Shown: positions 50,342 to 61,100 of the stretch, in pieces
Layout: every line of letters begins with the position of its first letter
Position numbering within the stretch: position 1 is the stretch's first letter
Assembly: GCF_002803515.1 (NCBI RefSeq)
Contig: NZ_PHQX01000001.1
Coordinates: 2,666,001 to 2,730,000 of the forward strand
DNA: 64,000 nt
Direction: 5' to 3'
From: Stenotrophomonas lactitubi
GTDB taxonomy: Bacteria; Pseudomonadota; Gammaproteobacteria; Xanthomonadales; Xanthomonadaceae
Program-made: the position numbers and the translations under genes
The notes under the pieces: model-generated
The model's input: only the letters and a program-made list of their open reading frames with translations
What the model was told of the DNA's origin: nothing
The model's database searches: none

Positions 50342-51847
50342 ATGGATCCGATTCTGCTCGGCAAAGGCATCACCGACGATGTGGCTGTCACCCTGCTGCC
50401 GAAACTCGGCAACCGCCATGGGCTGGTGGCCGGCGCCACCGGCACCGGCAAGACCGTGACCCTGATGACCCTGGCCGAGGGTTTCTCGCGGATTGGGGTA
50501 CCGGTGTTCCTGGCCGATGTGAAGGGCGATGTGTCGGGGCTGGCGGTGCCGGGTACCGGCGCCGAGAACCTGCTCAAGCGCGCGGCCGAGATCGGTGTGG
50601 GCGACTACGCCCCGGCGGCCAGCCCCACCGTGTTCTGGGATCTGTACGGCAAGCTCGGCCACCCGGTGCGCACCACCGTGAGCGAGATGGGCCCGACCCT
50701 GCTGGCACGCATCCTGGAATTGAACGACACCCAGGCCGGCGTGCTCGACATCGTGTTCAAGCTGGCCGATGACCGCGGCCTGCTGCTGCTGGATATGGAC
50801 GACCTGCGCGCCCTGCTCGGCCTGGTGGCCGAGGAGCGCAAGGACATCTCCACCGAGTACGGCCTGGTCAGCGCGCAGTCGGTGGCCGCCATCCAGCGCG
50901 CCCTGCTGCGCCTGGCGCAGGACGGCGGCGAGCACTTCTTCGGCGAACCGGCGCTGGAACTGGCCGACATCATGCGGGTCAACCATGATGGCCGCGGTGT
51001 CATCGGCATCCTTGCCGCCGACCAGCTGGTGCTCAAGCCCAAGCTGTACTCCACCTTCCTGCTGTGGCTGCTGTCGGAGCTGTTCGAGCAGCTGCCCGAA
51101 GTCGGCGACCTCGACAAGCCGAAGCTGGTCTTCATTTTCGACGAAGCGCATCTGCTGTTCGACGATGCACCGCCTGCACTGGTACAGCGCATCGAACAAG
51201 TGGTGCGGCTGATCCGTTCCAAGGGCGTGGGCGTGTACTTCTGCTCGCAGTTCCCGGACGACGTACCGGCCAACATCCTCGGCCAGCTCGGCAACCGCGT
51301 GCAGCACGCGTTGCGCGCATTCACGCCGCGCGACCAGAAGGCGGTGAAGACCGCCGCCGAGACCTTCGTGCCGAATCCCAAGCTGGATGTGGTGAAGGTG
51401 CTCAGCCAGCTCGGTACCGGCGAGGCGCTGGTGTCCACGCTGCAGGACAAGGGCGTGCCGATGCCGGTGCAGCAGACGATGATCGCCCCGCCGCGCTGCC
51501 GCATGGGACCGGTCACCGAGGCCGAACGTACGCAGGTGCGGGCCGGCAGCCCGGTCGGCACCCGCTACGACACCGCCATCAACCGCGAATCAGCCGCCGA
51601 ACTGCTGGCCCAGCGCGCGCAGAAGGCGGTTGAGAAAACCGATGCGCCGGCCGCACGCAGCCGTGAGCAGGACGAGGCGCAGGAAGGCGGCTTCGGACAA
51701 TCGATCAAGGACGCGATCTTTGGCACCAAGCGCCGCCAGGGCATGATCGAGACGATGGCCAAGCAGACCACGCGTACGGTCGGTACCAAGCTGGGCAACC
51801 AGATCGTGCGCGGCATCCTCGGTGGCATCTTCGGCGGCAAGCGCTGA
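50342..51847 (+). CDS. HerA-like ATPase (DUF853, YjgR family)
   Basis: The 501-residue protein has Walker A GATGTGKT at residues 31-38 and Walker B FIFDEAHLL near residue 262, with VFLADVKGDVSG and CSQFPDDVPANILGQLGNR between and after. The C-terminus has an amphipathic glycine-rich tail (RGILGGIFGGKR). The family is annotated as HerA-like helicase, but its cellular role is not established. It is transcribed alone, divergent from the transglycosylase, and ends at a hairpin. Confidence 0.88.
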   Translation: MDPILLGKGITDDVAVTLLPKLGNRHGLVAGATGTGKTVTLMTLAEGFSRIGVPVFLADVKGDVSGLAVPGTGAENLLKRAAEIGVGDYAPAASPTVFWDLYGKLGHPVRTTVSEMGPTLLARILELNDTQAGVLDIVFKLADDRGLLLLDMDDLRALLGLVAEERKDISTEYGLVSAQSVAAIQRALLRLAQDGGEHFFGEPALELADIMRVNHDGRGVIGILAADQLVLKPKLYSTFLLWLLSELFEQLPEVGDLDKPKLVFIFDEAHLLFDDAPPALVQRIEQVVRLIRSKGVGVYFCSQFPDDVPANILGQLGNRVQHALRAFTPRDQKAVKTAAETFVPNPKLDVVKVLSQLGTGEALVSTLQDKGVPMPVQQTMIAPPRCRMGPVTEAERTQVRAGSPVGTRYDTAINRESAAELLAQRAQKAVEKTDAPAARSREQDEAQEGGFGQSIKDAIFGTKRRQGMIETMAKQTTRTVGTKLGNQIVRGILGGIFGGKR

Positions 51848-51867
51848 GAACTCCGGCAGCACCTTCG

Positions 51868-51900
51868 CGGCGCGCCGGCAGCGGCGCGCCGTATTTGTTT
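51868..51900 (+). terminator. Terminator after the HerA-like gene
   Basis: CGGCGCGCC and its inverted copy around a GGCAGC-type loop form a GC stem, followed by GTATTTGTTT. It lies 21 bases beyond the stop codon and before greB. Confidence 0.75.
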
Positions 51901-51925
51901 CATTCCGTACGAGAAGCCGCATTAC

Positions 51926-52441
51926 ATGTCGCGTTGGCGTCCCCCCGCAGAAAAGAGCACCGCGCTGATCACCGCAGCCGGCCATGCACGCTTGAAAGCC
52001 GAGCTGGATGAGCTGTGGCGGGTACGTCGACCCGAGGTGGTCAAGGCGCTGGCTGCGGCCGCAGCCGAAGGTGATCGCTCGGAGAATGCCGAATACACCT
52101 ACCGCAAGAAGCAGCTGGGCGAGATCGATCGTCGCGTGCGCTACCTGACCAAGCGCCTGGAATCGCTGCGCGTGGTCGACACCACGCCGACCGATCCGCA
52201 AGCGGTGTTCTTCGGTGCCTGGGTGGAGCTGGAGAACGTGGACAGCGGGCAGACCAGCCGCTACCGCATCGTCGGGCCGGATGAGACCGATGCAGGACTG
52301 GGCTGGATCAGCATCGATTCGCCGTTGGCGCGGGCCTTGTTGAAGAAGCGCCTGGATGATGAGTTTTCGGTGGAACTGCCCAGTGGTCATCACACCTTTG
52401 CGGTGATCGATGTCGAGTACGAGACTGCGGCCAAGGGCTGA
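51926..52441 (+). CDS. greB: Transcription elongation factor GreB
   Basis: GreB inserts its coiled coil into the RNA polymerase secondary channel and rescues backtracked complexes. The 171-residue protein has the N-terminal antiparallel helices with [20 protein letters not shown], including the acidic tip, and the C-terminal FKBP-like domain ending [11 protein letters not shown] call GreB rather than GreA because of the YTYRKKQL region and the conserved [10 protein letters not shown]. Confidence 0.93.
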   Translation: MSRWRPPAEKSTALITAAGHARLKAELDELWRVRRPEVVKALAAAAAEGDRSENAEYTYRKKQLGEIDRRVRYLTKRLESLRVVDTTPTDPQAVFFGAWVELENVDSGQTSRYRIVGPDETDAGLGWISIDSPLARALLKKRLDDEFSVELPSGHHTFAVIDVEYETAAKG

Positions 52442-52463
52442 GCCTCTGCCGGGCAGCAGCGCT

Positions 52464-52487
52464 CAACGAGCACGGGCTCGGCTCTAC
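52464..52487 (-). repeat. SMAG repeat overlapping a stop codon
   Basis: On the minus strand GTAGAGCCGAGC-CCGT-GCTCG has the SMAG layout. The TAG of the GTAG head (52484-52486) is also the stop codon of the DUF3025 gene. It fills the short convergent gap with greB and may serve as the end structure of both transcripts. Confidence 0.75.
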
Positions 52488-53308
52488 TGGAGCGGCAGCG
52501 GCGGCGGATAACGACGCCCTTCGCGCAGTGGGCGGAAATAATCGTCGTTCGCGTAGAAGGCTGGTGCCTGATCGGCGTGCCAGCCCGGAATGCCTGCCAA
52601 TGGCAGCGGGCGCAGCTCCAGAGGGTCGAGCAGCACTCTGCCCTCGTCGATGGCCTGCGCGACCACATCGATGCAGCCGGCATCGTCATCGCCCTGCAGC
52701 ACGATGCATTTACCCACCAGCAGCCGGCCCGGCAGCAGCGCCTGTTCCATCAAGGCATGACCAAATACAGCGGCAATGGCGATCCGCCCTGACTGCCAAT
52801 GGCTCGGTTCGAACAACGCGCGCCAATCGTGAGCATCCCAGGCTGCCAGTGATGCCCGGTCGCGCACATGCACCACCACGCCGGTTTCATCGAACTGGGT
52901 CAGCGCAGCCTGCGCGCGGTTGCGCTGTCCGGCGGCCATGCGCTCGATGTGCCGGCATTGCTGCGCGTTGAGTGCGCGCTTGATCGGCAGGTAGCGTGCC
53001 CAGGCCAGGGCATTGAACAGGTCGTGCCAGTTGTCGGCACGGGTGGCGATGCGCCCTTCGGCGATGCGCGTTTCATAGTGCAGGCCATCGGCCAGCAGCG
53101 CCGCATCCTGTTCAACAATGCGCTTGCCCGGCAGCGCCAGGCGCGCGTCCAGGTCGGACACGCGCGGCCAGTCCGCTGTGGTCAGCAGATCAACGAATTC
53201 GGCGATACCGGCAAACACCGGATGATCGAACGCAGACCGATCCACCGCCGCGCGCAGCGGTGCCACGAAGCGGCGGGGGCCGCCATCAGCAGCCTCCGCC
53301 CCGGTCAC
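52484..53308 (-). CDS. DUF3025 family protein
   Basis: The 274-residue protein begins with the GTG at 53306-53308, which overlaps the rimO stop by four bases (GTGA). The family signature [21 protein letters not shown] lies near residue 115, followed by [20 protein letters not shown] and [20 protein letters not shown]. It is soluble, without signal or membrane helix. The function of DUF3025 is unknown. Its stop codon falls inside a SMAG repeat, so the C-terminus may have been reset by that element. Confidence 0.85.
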   Translation of the reverse strand: MTGAEAADGGPRRFVAPLRAAVDRSAFDHPVFAGIAEFVDLLTTADWPRVSDLDARLALPGKRIVEQDAALLADGLHYETRIAEGRIATRADNWHDLFNALAWARYLPIKRALNAQQCRHIERMAAGQRNRAQAALTQFDETGVVVHVRDRASLAAWDAHDWRALFEPSHWQSGRIAIAAVFGHALMEQALLPGRLLVGKCIVLQGDDDAGCIDVVAQAIDEGRVLLDPLELRPLPLAGIPGWHADQAPAFYANDDYFRPLREGRRYPPPLPLQ

Positions 53309-54666
53309 AGCACCTTGAGGTCGAAGGCCGGGCGCGTGGTCGGCGGCAGTGCATCGCCGTAGAGGTCGTGCTCGTCGCTCTCGGTGATTTCCACGTCGAC
53401 GAACTCACCCACGCGCAGCGCCACCTGGTCGGCGTTCTGGATATGCACCAGACCGTCGATTTCCGGCGCATCGGCCTTGGAACGGGCCACGGCGATATCG
53501 CCTTCGATGGCATCGACCAGGCATTGCTGCACCGTGCCGATCTTGGCTTCCAGACGCGAGGCCGAAATCTGCGCCTGCTTTTCCATGAAGCGCGCCAGTC
53601 GTTCCTGCTTCACTTCTTCCGGCACCGGGTCCGGCAGGTTGTTGGCCGTGGCACCCTCGACGGGCGAGTAGGCGAACGCACCGACGCGGTCCAGCTGCGC
53701 TTCGTCCAGGAAGGACAGCAGCTCTTCGAACTCGGCCTCGGTCTCGCCCGGGAAACCGACGATGAAGGTCGAACGCACGGTGATGTCCGGCGCGATGCGG
53801 CGCCAGTTCTGCACGCGCTCCAGGGTCTTTTCGACCGCGCCGGGGCGCTTCATCAGGCGCAGGATGCGCGGGCTGGCGTGCTGGAACGGGATGTCCAGGT
53901 ACGGCAGGATGCGGTTCTCGGCCATCAGCGGCACCACGTCATCGACGTGCGGATACGGATAGACGTAGTGCATGCGCACCCACGCATCCAGCTCGGACAA
54001 GCCTTCGCACAGTGCCTTCAGCCGGGTCTGGTAAGCCTTGTCGCGCCACATCTTCTCGGCGTACTTCACATCCACGCCGTAGGCAGAGGTGTCCTGCGAA
54101 ACCACCAGCAGCTCACGCACACCGCCACGCACCAGGCGCTCGGCTTCTCGCAGCACGTCATCCACCGGGCGCGAGACCAGCTTGCCGCGCATCGACGGAA
54201 TGATGCAGAAACTGCAATGGTGGTTGCAGCCCTCGGAAATCTTCAGGTAGGCGTAGTGGCGCGGGGTCAGCTTGATGCCGTAGTCCGGCACCAGATCCAC
54301 GAACGGGTCGTGCTTGGGCGGCAGCGCCGCGTGCACGGCCTCCATCACGCTCTGGTAGTCCTGCGGCCCGGACACCGCCAGCACGTTCGGGTATGCCTCA
54401 CGGATCTGCTCCGGGCGCTTGCCCAGGCAGCCGGTGACGATGACCTTGCCGTTCTGGTTCATCGCCTCGCCGATCGCATCCAGCGATTCGGTCACCGCCG
54501 AATCGATGAAGCCGCAGGTGTTGACCACCACCACATCGGCCGAATCGTAGGACGGGACGATGTCGTAGCCTTCCGACCGCAGCTGGGTAAGGATGCGCTC
54601 GGAATCGACGAGGGCCTTCGGGCAGCCAAGGCTGACGAAGCCGACTTTGGGGTTCAGCTGGGACAT
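53305..54666 (-). CDS. rimO: Ribosomal protein uS12 methylthiotransferase
   Basis: RimO methylthiolates Asp88 of ribosomal protein S12. The 453-residue protein starts [20 protein letters not shown] at 54666. The N-terminal MTTase cysteines are in SLGCPK, NTCGF and TGCLGKR. The radical-SAM motif CNHHCSFC lies in [22 protein letters not shown]-terminal TRAM domain ([18 protein letters not shown]) completes it. It overlaps the DUF3025 gene. Upstream lies a GC-rich gap that meets the phage tail region. Confidence 0.97.
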   Translation of the reverse strand: MSQLNPKVGFVSLGCPKALVDSERILTQLRSEGYDIVPSYDSADVVVVNTCGFIDSAVTESLDAIGEAMNQNGKVIVTGCLGKRPEQIREAYPNVLAVSGPQDYQSVMEAVHAALPPKHDPFVDLVPDYGIKLTPRHYAYLKISEGCNHHCSFCIIPSMRGKLVSRPVDDVLREAERLVRGGVRELLVVSQDTSAYGVDVKYAEKMWRDKAYQTRLKALCEGLSELDAWVRMHYVYPYPHVDDVVPLMAENRILPYLDIPFQHASPRILRLMKRPGAVEKTLERVQNWRRIAPDITVRSTFIVGFPGETEAEFEELLSFLDEAQLDRVGAFAYSPVEGATANNLPDPVPEEVKQERLARFMEKQAQISASRLEAKIGTVQQCLVDAIEGDIAVARSKADAPEIDGLVHIQNADQVALRVGEFVDVEITESDEHDLYGDALPPTTRPAFDLKVL

Positions 54667-54693
54667 GGAATCGCGGGACTCTGGGGGCCTGGG

Positions 54694-54714
54694 CCCCTGC
54701 CGGCATGGCAGGGG
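54694..54714. other. GC hairpin between rimO and the phage region
   Basis: CCCCTGCC-GGCAT-GGCAGGGG is a perfect 8-bp stem in the 147-base gap upstream of rimO, within a C/G-rich stretch. It has no T-run. It may mark the end of the prophage transcription or part of its boundary. Confidence 0.4.
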
Positions 54715-54813
54715 GACCTGGGGGCCGGGGCCTGAAAGGGCGCCAGTATACCGGGGTTGGGCCATGGTCCCTGAACTGCCGCGACAGCCCCTTGTCCGCC
54801 CCATCCCGACCTT

Positions 54814-55020
54814 TCAGGACAGGGCGGAGGGCAATTCGTCCACTTCCACCGGCTCGAACCGATACAGCCCCCCGAACTTCAGGGCGTAGGCATCGGCCGG
54901 TGCCACCGGAATCACCATCTGCGGCGGGACCGCCTCCCCCTCCGCGCGGAAGTGCAGGTTGACCACGCCGGGTTGCTCCACGGCGCGGGTAAGCAGGACA
55001 AGTCGAGCATTGAATTTCAT
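54814..55020 (-). CDS. Small phage-associated protein after the tail tip gene
   Basis: I do not recognise this 68-residue protein. It starts MKFNARLVLLTRAVEQPGVV at 55020 with CTGGAG just upstream. It looks like a small beta-rich domain (VNLHFRAEGEA, QMVIPVAP, YRFEPVEVDE) with no signal or membrane helix. It follows the giant tail tip gene on the same strand, beyond a strong terminator, and is the last gene before rimO. A tail accessory role is only inferred from position. Confidence 0.65.
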   Translation of the reverse strand: MKFNARLVLLTRAVEQPGVVNLHFRAEGEAVPPQMVIPVAPADAYALKFGGLYRFEPVEVDELPSALS

Positions 55021-55031
55021 GAGAACTCCAG

Positions 55032-55061
55032 GAAAAAAAGAGGCCGCTTTCACCGGCGGCC
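55032..55061 (-). terminator. Rho-independent terminator after the tail tip gene
   Basis: On the minus strand GGCCGC-CGGTGAAA-GCGGCC is followed by TCTTTTTTTCC. It lies between the gpJ-like gene and the 68-residue gene, whose ribosome-binding site begins only a few bases after the T-run. Confidence 0.85.
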
Positions 55062-55078
55062 GATACGGTTGACAAGCT

Positions 55079-55106
55079 GGGCGTCTGCCGTCGCCGGCAG
55101 ACGCCC
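55079..55106. terminator. Long stem directly after the gpJ-like stop codon
   Basis: GGGCGTCTGCC and GGCAGACGCCC form a perfect 11-bp stem with a GTCGCC-type 6-base loop, ending 2 bases from the stop codon of the gpJ-like gene. It precedes the T-run terminator, so together they form a double stop. Confidence 0.6.
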
Positions 55107-55108
55107 TG

Positions 55109-58100
55109 TCACCACACTCCCATGCGCACGCGCAGACGTCCGGCTTCGTCGAAGACACGCCAGTTGCCGTCGCTGTACTCGGTACGCCGGCCGCCGCCCG
55201 GTGCGCTGACGCTGAATGCATCGGCCACCACGTCGAAGCGCGAGACCAGACCATTGGAAGCCAGCTGCACGCCCCCTACCCTGCCGTCGGCGCGGACGTT
55301 GACCGACCACTGTGCGGATGACTCGGTGCCACCTGCTGACCAGGTCGGTGGCGTAGTTGCTGCCGCATCCACCTGGCTGAGCATCGGGCGGAAGATCCAG
55401 AAGTACGGGTTCTCCTCCCCCGTGCCGAGGAGGATGATGCGGAAGCGCGCAAAGGCCGCATTCGCTGGCGCTTTGGTGATCAGGAACGGGCGCGACAGCT
55501 TGTCCAGAGTGACGGGGCCCCCTACGTAATTGCGCACGCCCGGACTGTGCACCAGACCAAGGTGATTGCCGGAGGCATCGAAAAACGTCAGTTCAACCTT
55601 GCCTTCGACGCGATGCGTGTTCATCCAGCTCGAGGCGCAATAAGTTTTACCCGCCTCGACGGCGATGTCGTACTCGGTGCCACACCAGGACACTTCGCTG
55701 GGTGACACCACCCCGCCAGTCCGCGACCCCAGGCCGAACACTCCCCGCGGACTCCAGTTGCCATCGCCAGTTGGATCACCCAGCTCGATCCAGCGCCCAT
55801 TGGTGTTCCCCCCCCATCCCCAGCCCGAGCGCTGCCAGAACGGGAAGGTGGTGTTCATCAGCAGGTTGCCGCCCGAACCGAGGTTCTTGACCTGCGCCTG
55901 CATGCTGGTGACCACGGCAGCGTCCGCCTTGCCGCCCAACGATGCCTGCACGCCATCCACGCGCCCGGACAGTGCCGTCAGCTGTGTTCCCTGCTGGCTC
56001 ACTTGGCTTTTCAGCTGCGAGAAGCCGCTGGCCGACACATCGCCCACCTGCGTCTTGAGCTGGGTCAGGTCACGCGCGGTGGTGTCCAGCTTGCTGCCCT
56101 GCTGCGCAACGGACGTGCTGAGCCCGCTGATCGCCGAGGCGTTGGCATCATTGGCCAACTGATCGGTGATGTCGTACACCTGCACACTGTCCACGCGCAC
56201 CTGGCCATTGTCCGGATAGGCATACACATTCAGCCGCCACGCGTCGATACCGCTGTTGAACGCATCGAAATCGAACGTGCGGGTCTCGAATGCCTCCACA
56301 GCGAACACGGCACGCAGGTCCTGGTTGGACTGCTGTCCGGCGACGCTTCTGCGATACATCCGCACCATCAGGTTGTTCGCCCCACCTGCGCCACAGGCAC
56401 GTACGACCACGCGCAATCGACGCATACCATTGATTGGCACCCACTTGCCACCATTAGGCTGCAGCGTGGGATTCACACTGGTATATCGATTGAGCAGCAC
56501 GCCCGGACGGCCGTCGCCGTTGACCGTGCTCCACACTGCACCGTTGGCGGCTGCCGATGCGGTCCAGCCTCCCAGGCCCTCTGCGAAATCGGGATTGGGC
56601 AGCAGGCCGCTGCCGGTATTGAGCACTCCCTTCAGGCTGCTGGAAAGATCAGTGACCTGCTGCGCCTGCGCATCGACCCTCGCCCCCTGCTGATCCACCT
56701 TCGTGGTCAGCGCAGTGACCGCCGTTGCCGTGGCGGCGGCGCTCTGCTGGGCGGCGTAGGCATCGGTGACATCGATCATGCGGATATCATCAACCTGTAC
56801 GCGGACCCCCACTTCCCGTGCGCCATTTCCGCCCGGGATACTGACGAGCATCCGCCACTTCGCGGCAGAGGCCGCAGTATCCATGTAGCCGCTGACCTTG
56901 GTCCATGCATCCTTGCGCAGGGAGGCCAGTGCATAGGCCTGCAATGGCCACAAGCTTTCCGCGTTGGCTTCGTTGGTAGTCTGCCAGCCCACCCGGATGG
57001 AACCTCCGGTCGGCTGGATGCTGTCCGGATGCAGGCGCGCGTAGTACTCCACGTAGATGCGACGATTGCCGGTGATGGGGGTCCACTGGCCGACGTACAT
57101 GTCCGCGTTCGTGCTCTGGCTGGTGTTGGCTGCGACATTCACGTCCAGGCCCCGCTCACCGGTCCGGCGCGCATCGGCGCGGGCGGTGTAGATCGTGCCC
57201 GCCGCACTCGCCAGCAGTTGGCCGTCCTGGAAGGTTTCGAACGATCCCAGCGGGAACAGGCTGTCGCTTCCGTTGAGAATCGACTGCACATCCGACTGCA
57301 GCTTGACCACATTGGCCGCGCTGCTGGTGATGCGGTCGCCAAGCTGCACCACGTCGGTGCGCAGGTTGGAGATCGCCGTGGCATTGCCGGCGATGTCCTG
57401 TGCATCGGTGATGTCGTAGAACTCGACGCGGTCGAACAACACCTTGCCATTCGCATTGGTCAGATGCACCTGTGGCATCACTTCATTGCGGTCAAGCCCC
57501 GTCGACCACTCCGCCGTGTACGTTTTCCAGGCACCGTCGGCCAGGTTCAATGTCACGTCCGCATGGCTTTCGCCAACGCCCGTGGTGCGCACCCTCAGGC
57601 GACATACCAGCGTCGCCGTCGCGCCATCGAAGGCACGGGCGATCATCACCATCCGGTACCGGCGTGACTTGCCGGCAGCCACCGGCAACCAGCGCGCATC
57701 ATTGGCTGTGATTGCCGGGTTCTGGCCGGCCTGCGGCCCGTGCGTCATCAACAACGCATCGCCGCCCTGGCCAGAGGCCTTCACCCACTCCACGGTGTTG
57801 GCCGGCAGCGTGCGGGTCAACGTCCACCACGCGGCACTGCCGGCGAAGTTGCTGTTGCGCAGCAGGTTGTCATTGCTCACCACGGACGTATCGATTCGTG
57901 CACCCAGACTGGTGATGCTGTCCGCCGCAGATGCCAGATCGGTACCGAGCTTGCCCACATCGGTGCGCAGCCCGGTCAGTGCTTCGGCATTGGCCCGCGA
58001 GGCACGGTCGAGCGCCGACGAGTCCTGCGATCCGGTCGGTACACCATTGAGCAGGGTGATGGTCATTTCCACCCACATGCCAACGCGGCTGGCATCCAGC

Positions 58101-61100
58101 GCGGGCGGAGACAGGATCTGCCTGCCGCCACCGGCGCCACTCTTCCTGCGCCCGACCATCACCAGCATCCGTCCGCCGGAAAGCGCCACAAGATTCTCCT
58201 GCGACAGACCGGCATCAAGCAGGCGCGTGCGCAGGCCGACGGTGTCGGCGTTGGTGCCACTGCTGATCGCCCCCACCGCGTCAGACGTATAGGCGATGAA
58301 GTACTGATTGTCCTTCAGGGTCTCGTCGTACCAGGCGTTGAAACGGGCCGATTCAGCCTGCAGATTGCCGTACGTGTCGAACACGGCGGTACTGCTGATG
58401 CTGTTGTCCGCATTGATCACCCCTACCCGCAGGCCGCGGTTGGCCCCCATGCCGGCCACGATGCTGCCGTTGGCGCGGTAAACACCCGATGCACGCGGTC
58501 CACCTGTGGGCCAGGCGTTGATGTGCGCATTGGCAATGATGTTGTAGGCCACCATGTTGCCGATACCGGACGCCAGGCGTGTCACATCCTCGGCGGCGGT
58601 CGTCAGCTTGCCATCGATCTGCTCCACCTTGGTCGACAGACCCGTGATCGCCGAAGCATTCGCATCGGCGTCGGTCACTTCCTCCACCCACAGGTCATCC
58701 AGCCACAGCGTGCCGGCCGTGCCGTTGCGATTGATCGTGACCTTGATGCCCTGCACCGTGCCGGAGGCCGGCAGGTTCACCAAGGTCTCGGTTTTCACCC
58801 AATCCACGGACCTGGGGAACGAGGCTGTCGCAGCCACCATCAGATTGCCATTCTGGTCGCCGATACGAAGCTTGGTATTGTCGGCCGTGCCATCGAAGTC
58901 CTCGCTGGTCCGCGTCCAGCAGGAAACGCGATAGCGGCGCCCGGCCGTCAAGGCAATGAACCGCCCTTCATTGACGGCCGCGCTGACCACCGTGTTGACG
59001 CCACCGGCATAGGGGCCGGCCTTCCAGCACAGGCTGTTGCCACGCCCCTCCCGCACCACCGATGCAGCCGTTGTATTGGAGAAGGTCCAACCTTCGGGGC
59101 CCAGGTTGAAGTCACCATTGAGCGCGAGGTTGCTGCCCGCCCCCATCACCGCCTCCATCCGGCTCTTCAGCTGCACCAGGTCCTGGCTGCTGGTGGTGAC
59201 TTTGCCGTCAAGTTGCCCCACTTCCGACTTCAGCGCATTGAAGGCACTGGAGCCGACCTTGTCACCCATCGTGGCGTCCAGGCTGTCCACACGACGTCCC
59301 AGCGCGGTATCGGCAGTGACCATTGCCTGTTGCAGGCTGCTGACGCTGGCATTGGTAGCCACCGCGCCGGTACCTGCGGGCATGCGTGCCTGCAGTGCCT
59401 GGATCGATTGTGCGTTGACCTGGTCGCCGCTGAGCCGCGCGGACTTCTCCGCCGCGATCAGGCCCTGGCTGACGCCCGCCAGATCGCCTCCTTCGTAACT
59501 GCCTCGCAGCTGCACGCCGAGCGTCTCTCGACGACTGGCCTCGCTGGAATCGGCTGCGATGCGTGCACTGGCTTCGTCCTGCAGCATCGCCACCGATGCG
59601 CCCGGTGTCGGTCGGCCGATCGCCACCCAGTCCAGCAGGAAGTAGTGGGCATCGGTCTGCGCCTTGGACAGATCCAGGCGGATCTGGTCGACCACGGTTC
59701 CGTTCCACGGAATGTTGTCCACATCCAGCGTGGCGATGCCATTGCTGTCATAGCCCGGCTCTGCGAACTGCACCGTGCGCGCGTCGTCCCACGACTGGCC
59801 GGGGCCGTTCCACAGCAGTCGCCCGTCCCAGGCAGGACTACCCACCTTGCGGATGCGCAGCTTGACGAAGCGGTGCGCCGCGCCCTGGACGTCCTGGCCA
59901 CGCGGGCTGGTCACGAAGGCATCGCTGGCATGGTTGGCCGGGCGCAGCCAGCCATCCACCAGCGTGGGACTGCCACCGTTCGCGCCCCATCCTTCCACGC
60001 TGCTGTCGAAGTACCAGATGCGCTTGCTGTCAAACTGCACGCCACTGCCGGCCGACAGCTGGCTCACCATCCGCGTGAGATTCTCGACATCCGACCGGCG
60101 TTCGCTGGTTTCGCGGGTCACCGCCGTGGTCAGCTCGGTGCGGGTATTCAGATCGCCTGCAGCGCGGTCCAGCACTTCGCGTGCCAGGCCATCGGTGCTT
60201 GCCTTGATCGCCAGCGCCTGCTGGTCCAGCTGCCCGGCCTGCTGGGCAAGGTGCGTGGCACTCTCGGTGATCTGTCCCTGCAAGCGCAGCGATTCACTGC
60301 GCAGTGCTTCGGCCGCCTGGGTGGCGTTGGCCAGGTCGTTGTCGATGCGGGCAGTGATTTCCTTGCCCAGATCCTGCTTGACCGACTCCACCACGCCACC
60401 GATTCCCTCCAGCGTCTGCCCGACGTTGCGGCCAAGCGCACGTCGCACGTAGCGGGCGGCCGTCGACAGTACGCCCGAGGTGTTGCGACTGCGGCAGGCA
60501 AAGGTCCAGCTGCCCGACGCCGGCAGCACCGCTTCGATCGCGGCAGTGAAGAAGCCACCCGCATCGCCGAGCGGTGTCATCTGCTCCCACAGCGGGTTGT
60601 CGATGCTGCCCACGGTGTAGCGGATTTCCACACCGGCGAAGTCGGTCGATTGCACCGTATCGCTGAAGAAGCCCCATACGTAGCGGCGCACACCGCCACT
60701 GAGCTCTTCGATGTCGAACAGGTCGACCAGGACAGGCGGGGCATCGGCGCCCATCGTGGTGTACTGGGTGGACACCGCGACGCCGGCGCGTCCCTCCGGA
60801 CTGTACGGACGCACGACGACGGGATAGGTGCCCGCACCGGGGATCGACCAGCTTGCCGAGCGCGTCGTGGTGCGTGCGACTTCCTCCAACGCGGCATTGC
60901 CGTCTGGATCGGACAGCACCAGCGTGTCACCCACCGGCCCGCTGATGTCGAAGCTCGCCTGCAGTTCGGTATGGACGCTGCCGCCCTGACTGACCTGCCG
61001 TTCGATCACTTTCAGGTTGCTGGCGATCGGCCGGGTCTGCAGCGACGATTCGTTCGCCGGCGGCACGTACTGGCCGGTGCGCACGTAGTGCCAGAACGCG

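Noticed and set aside
55079..55106. The 11-bp stem after the tail tip gene as a phage attachment site
   Set aside because: It is a simple inverted repeat at a gene end and continues into a terminator; no direct repeat partner is visible in the window.
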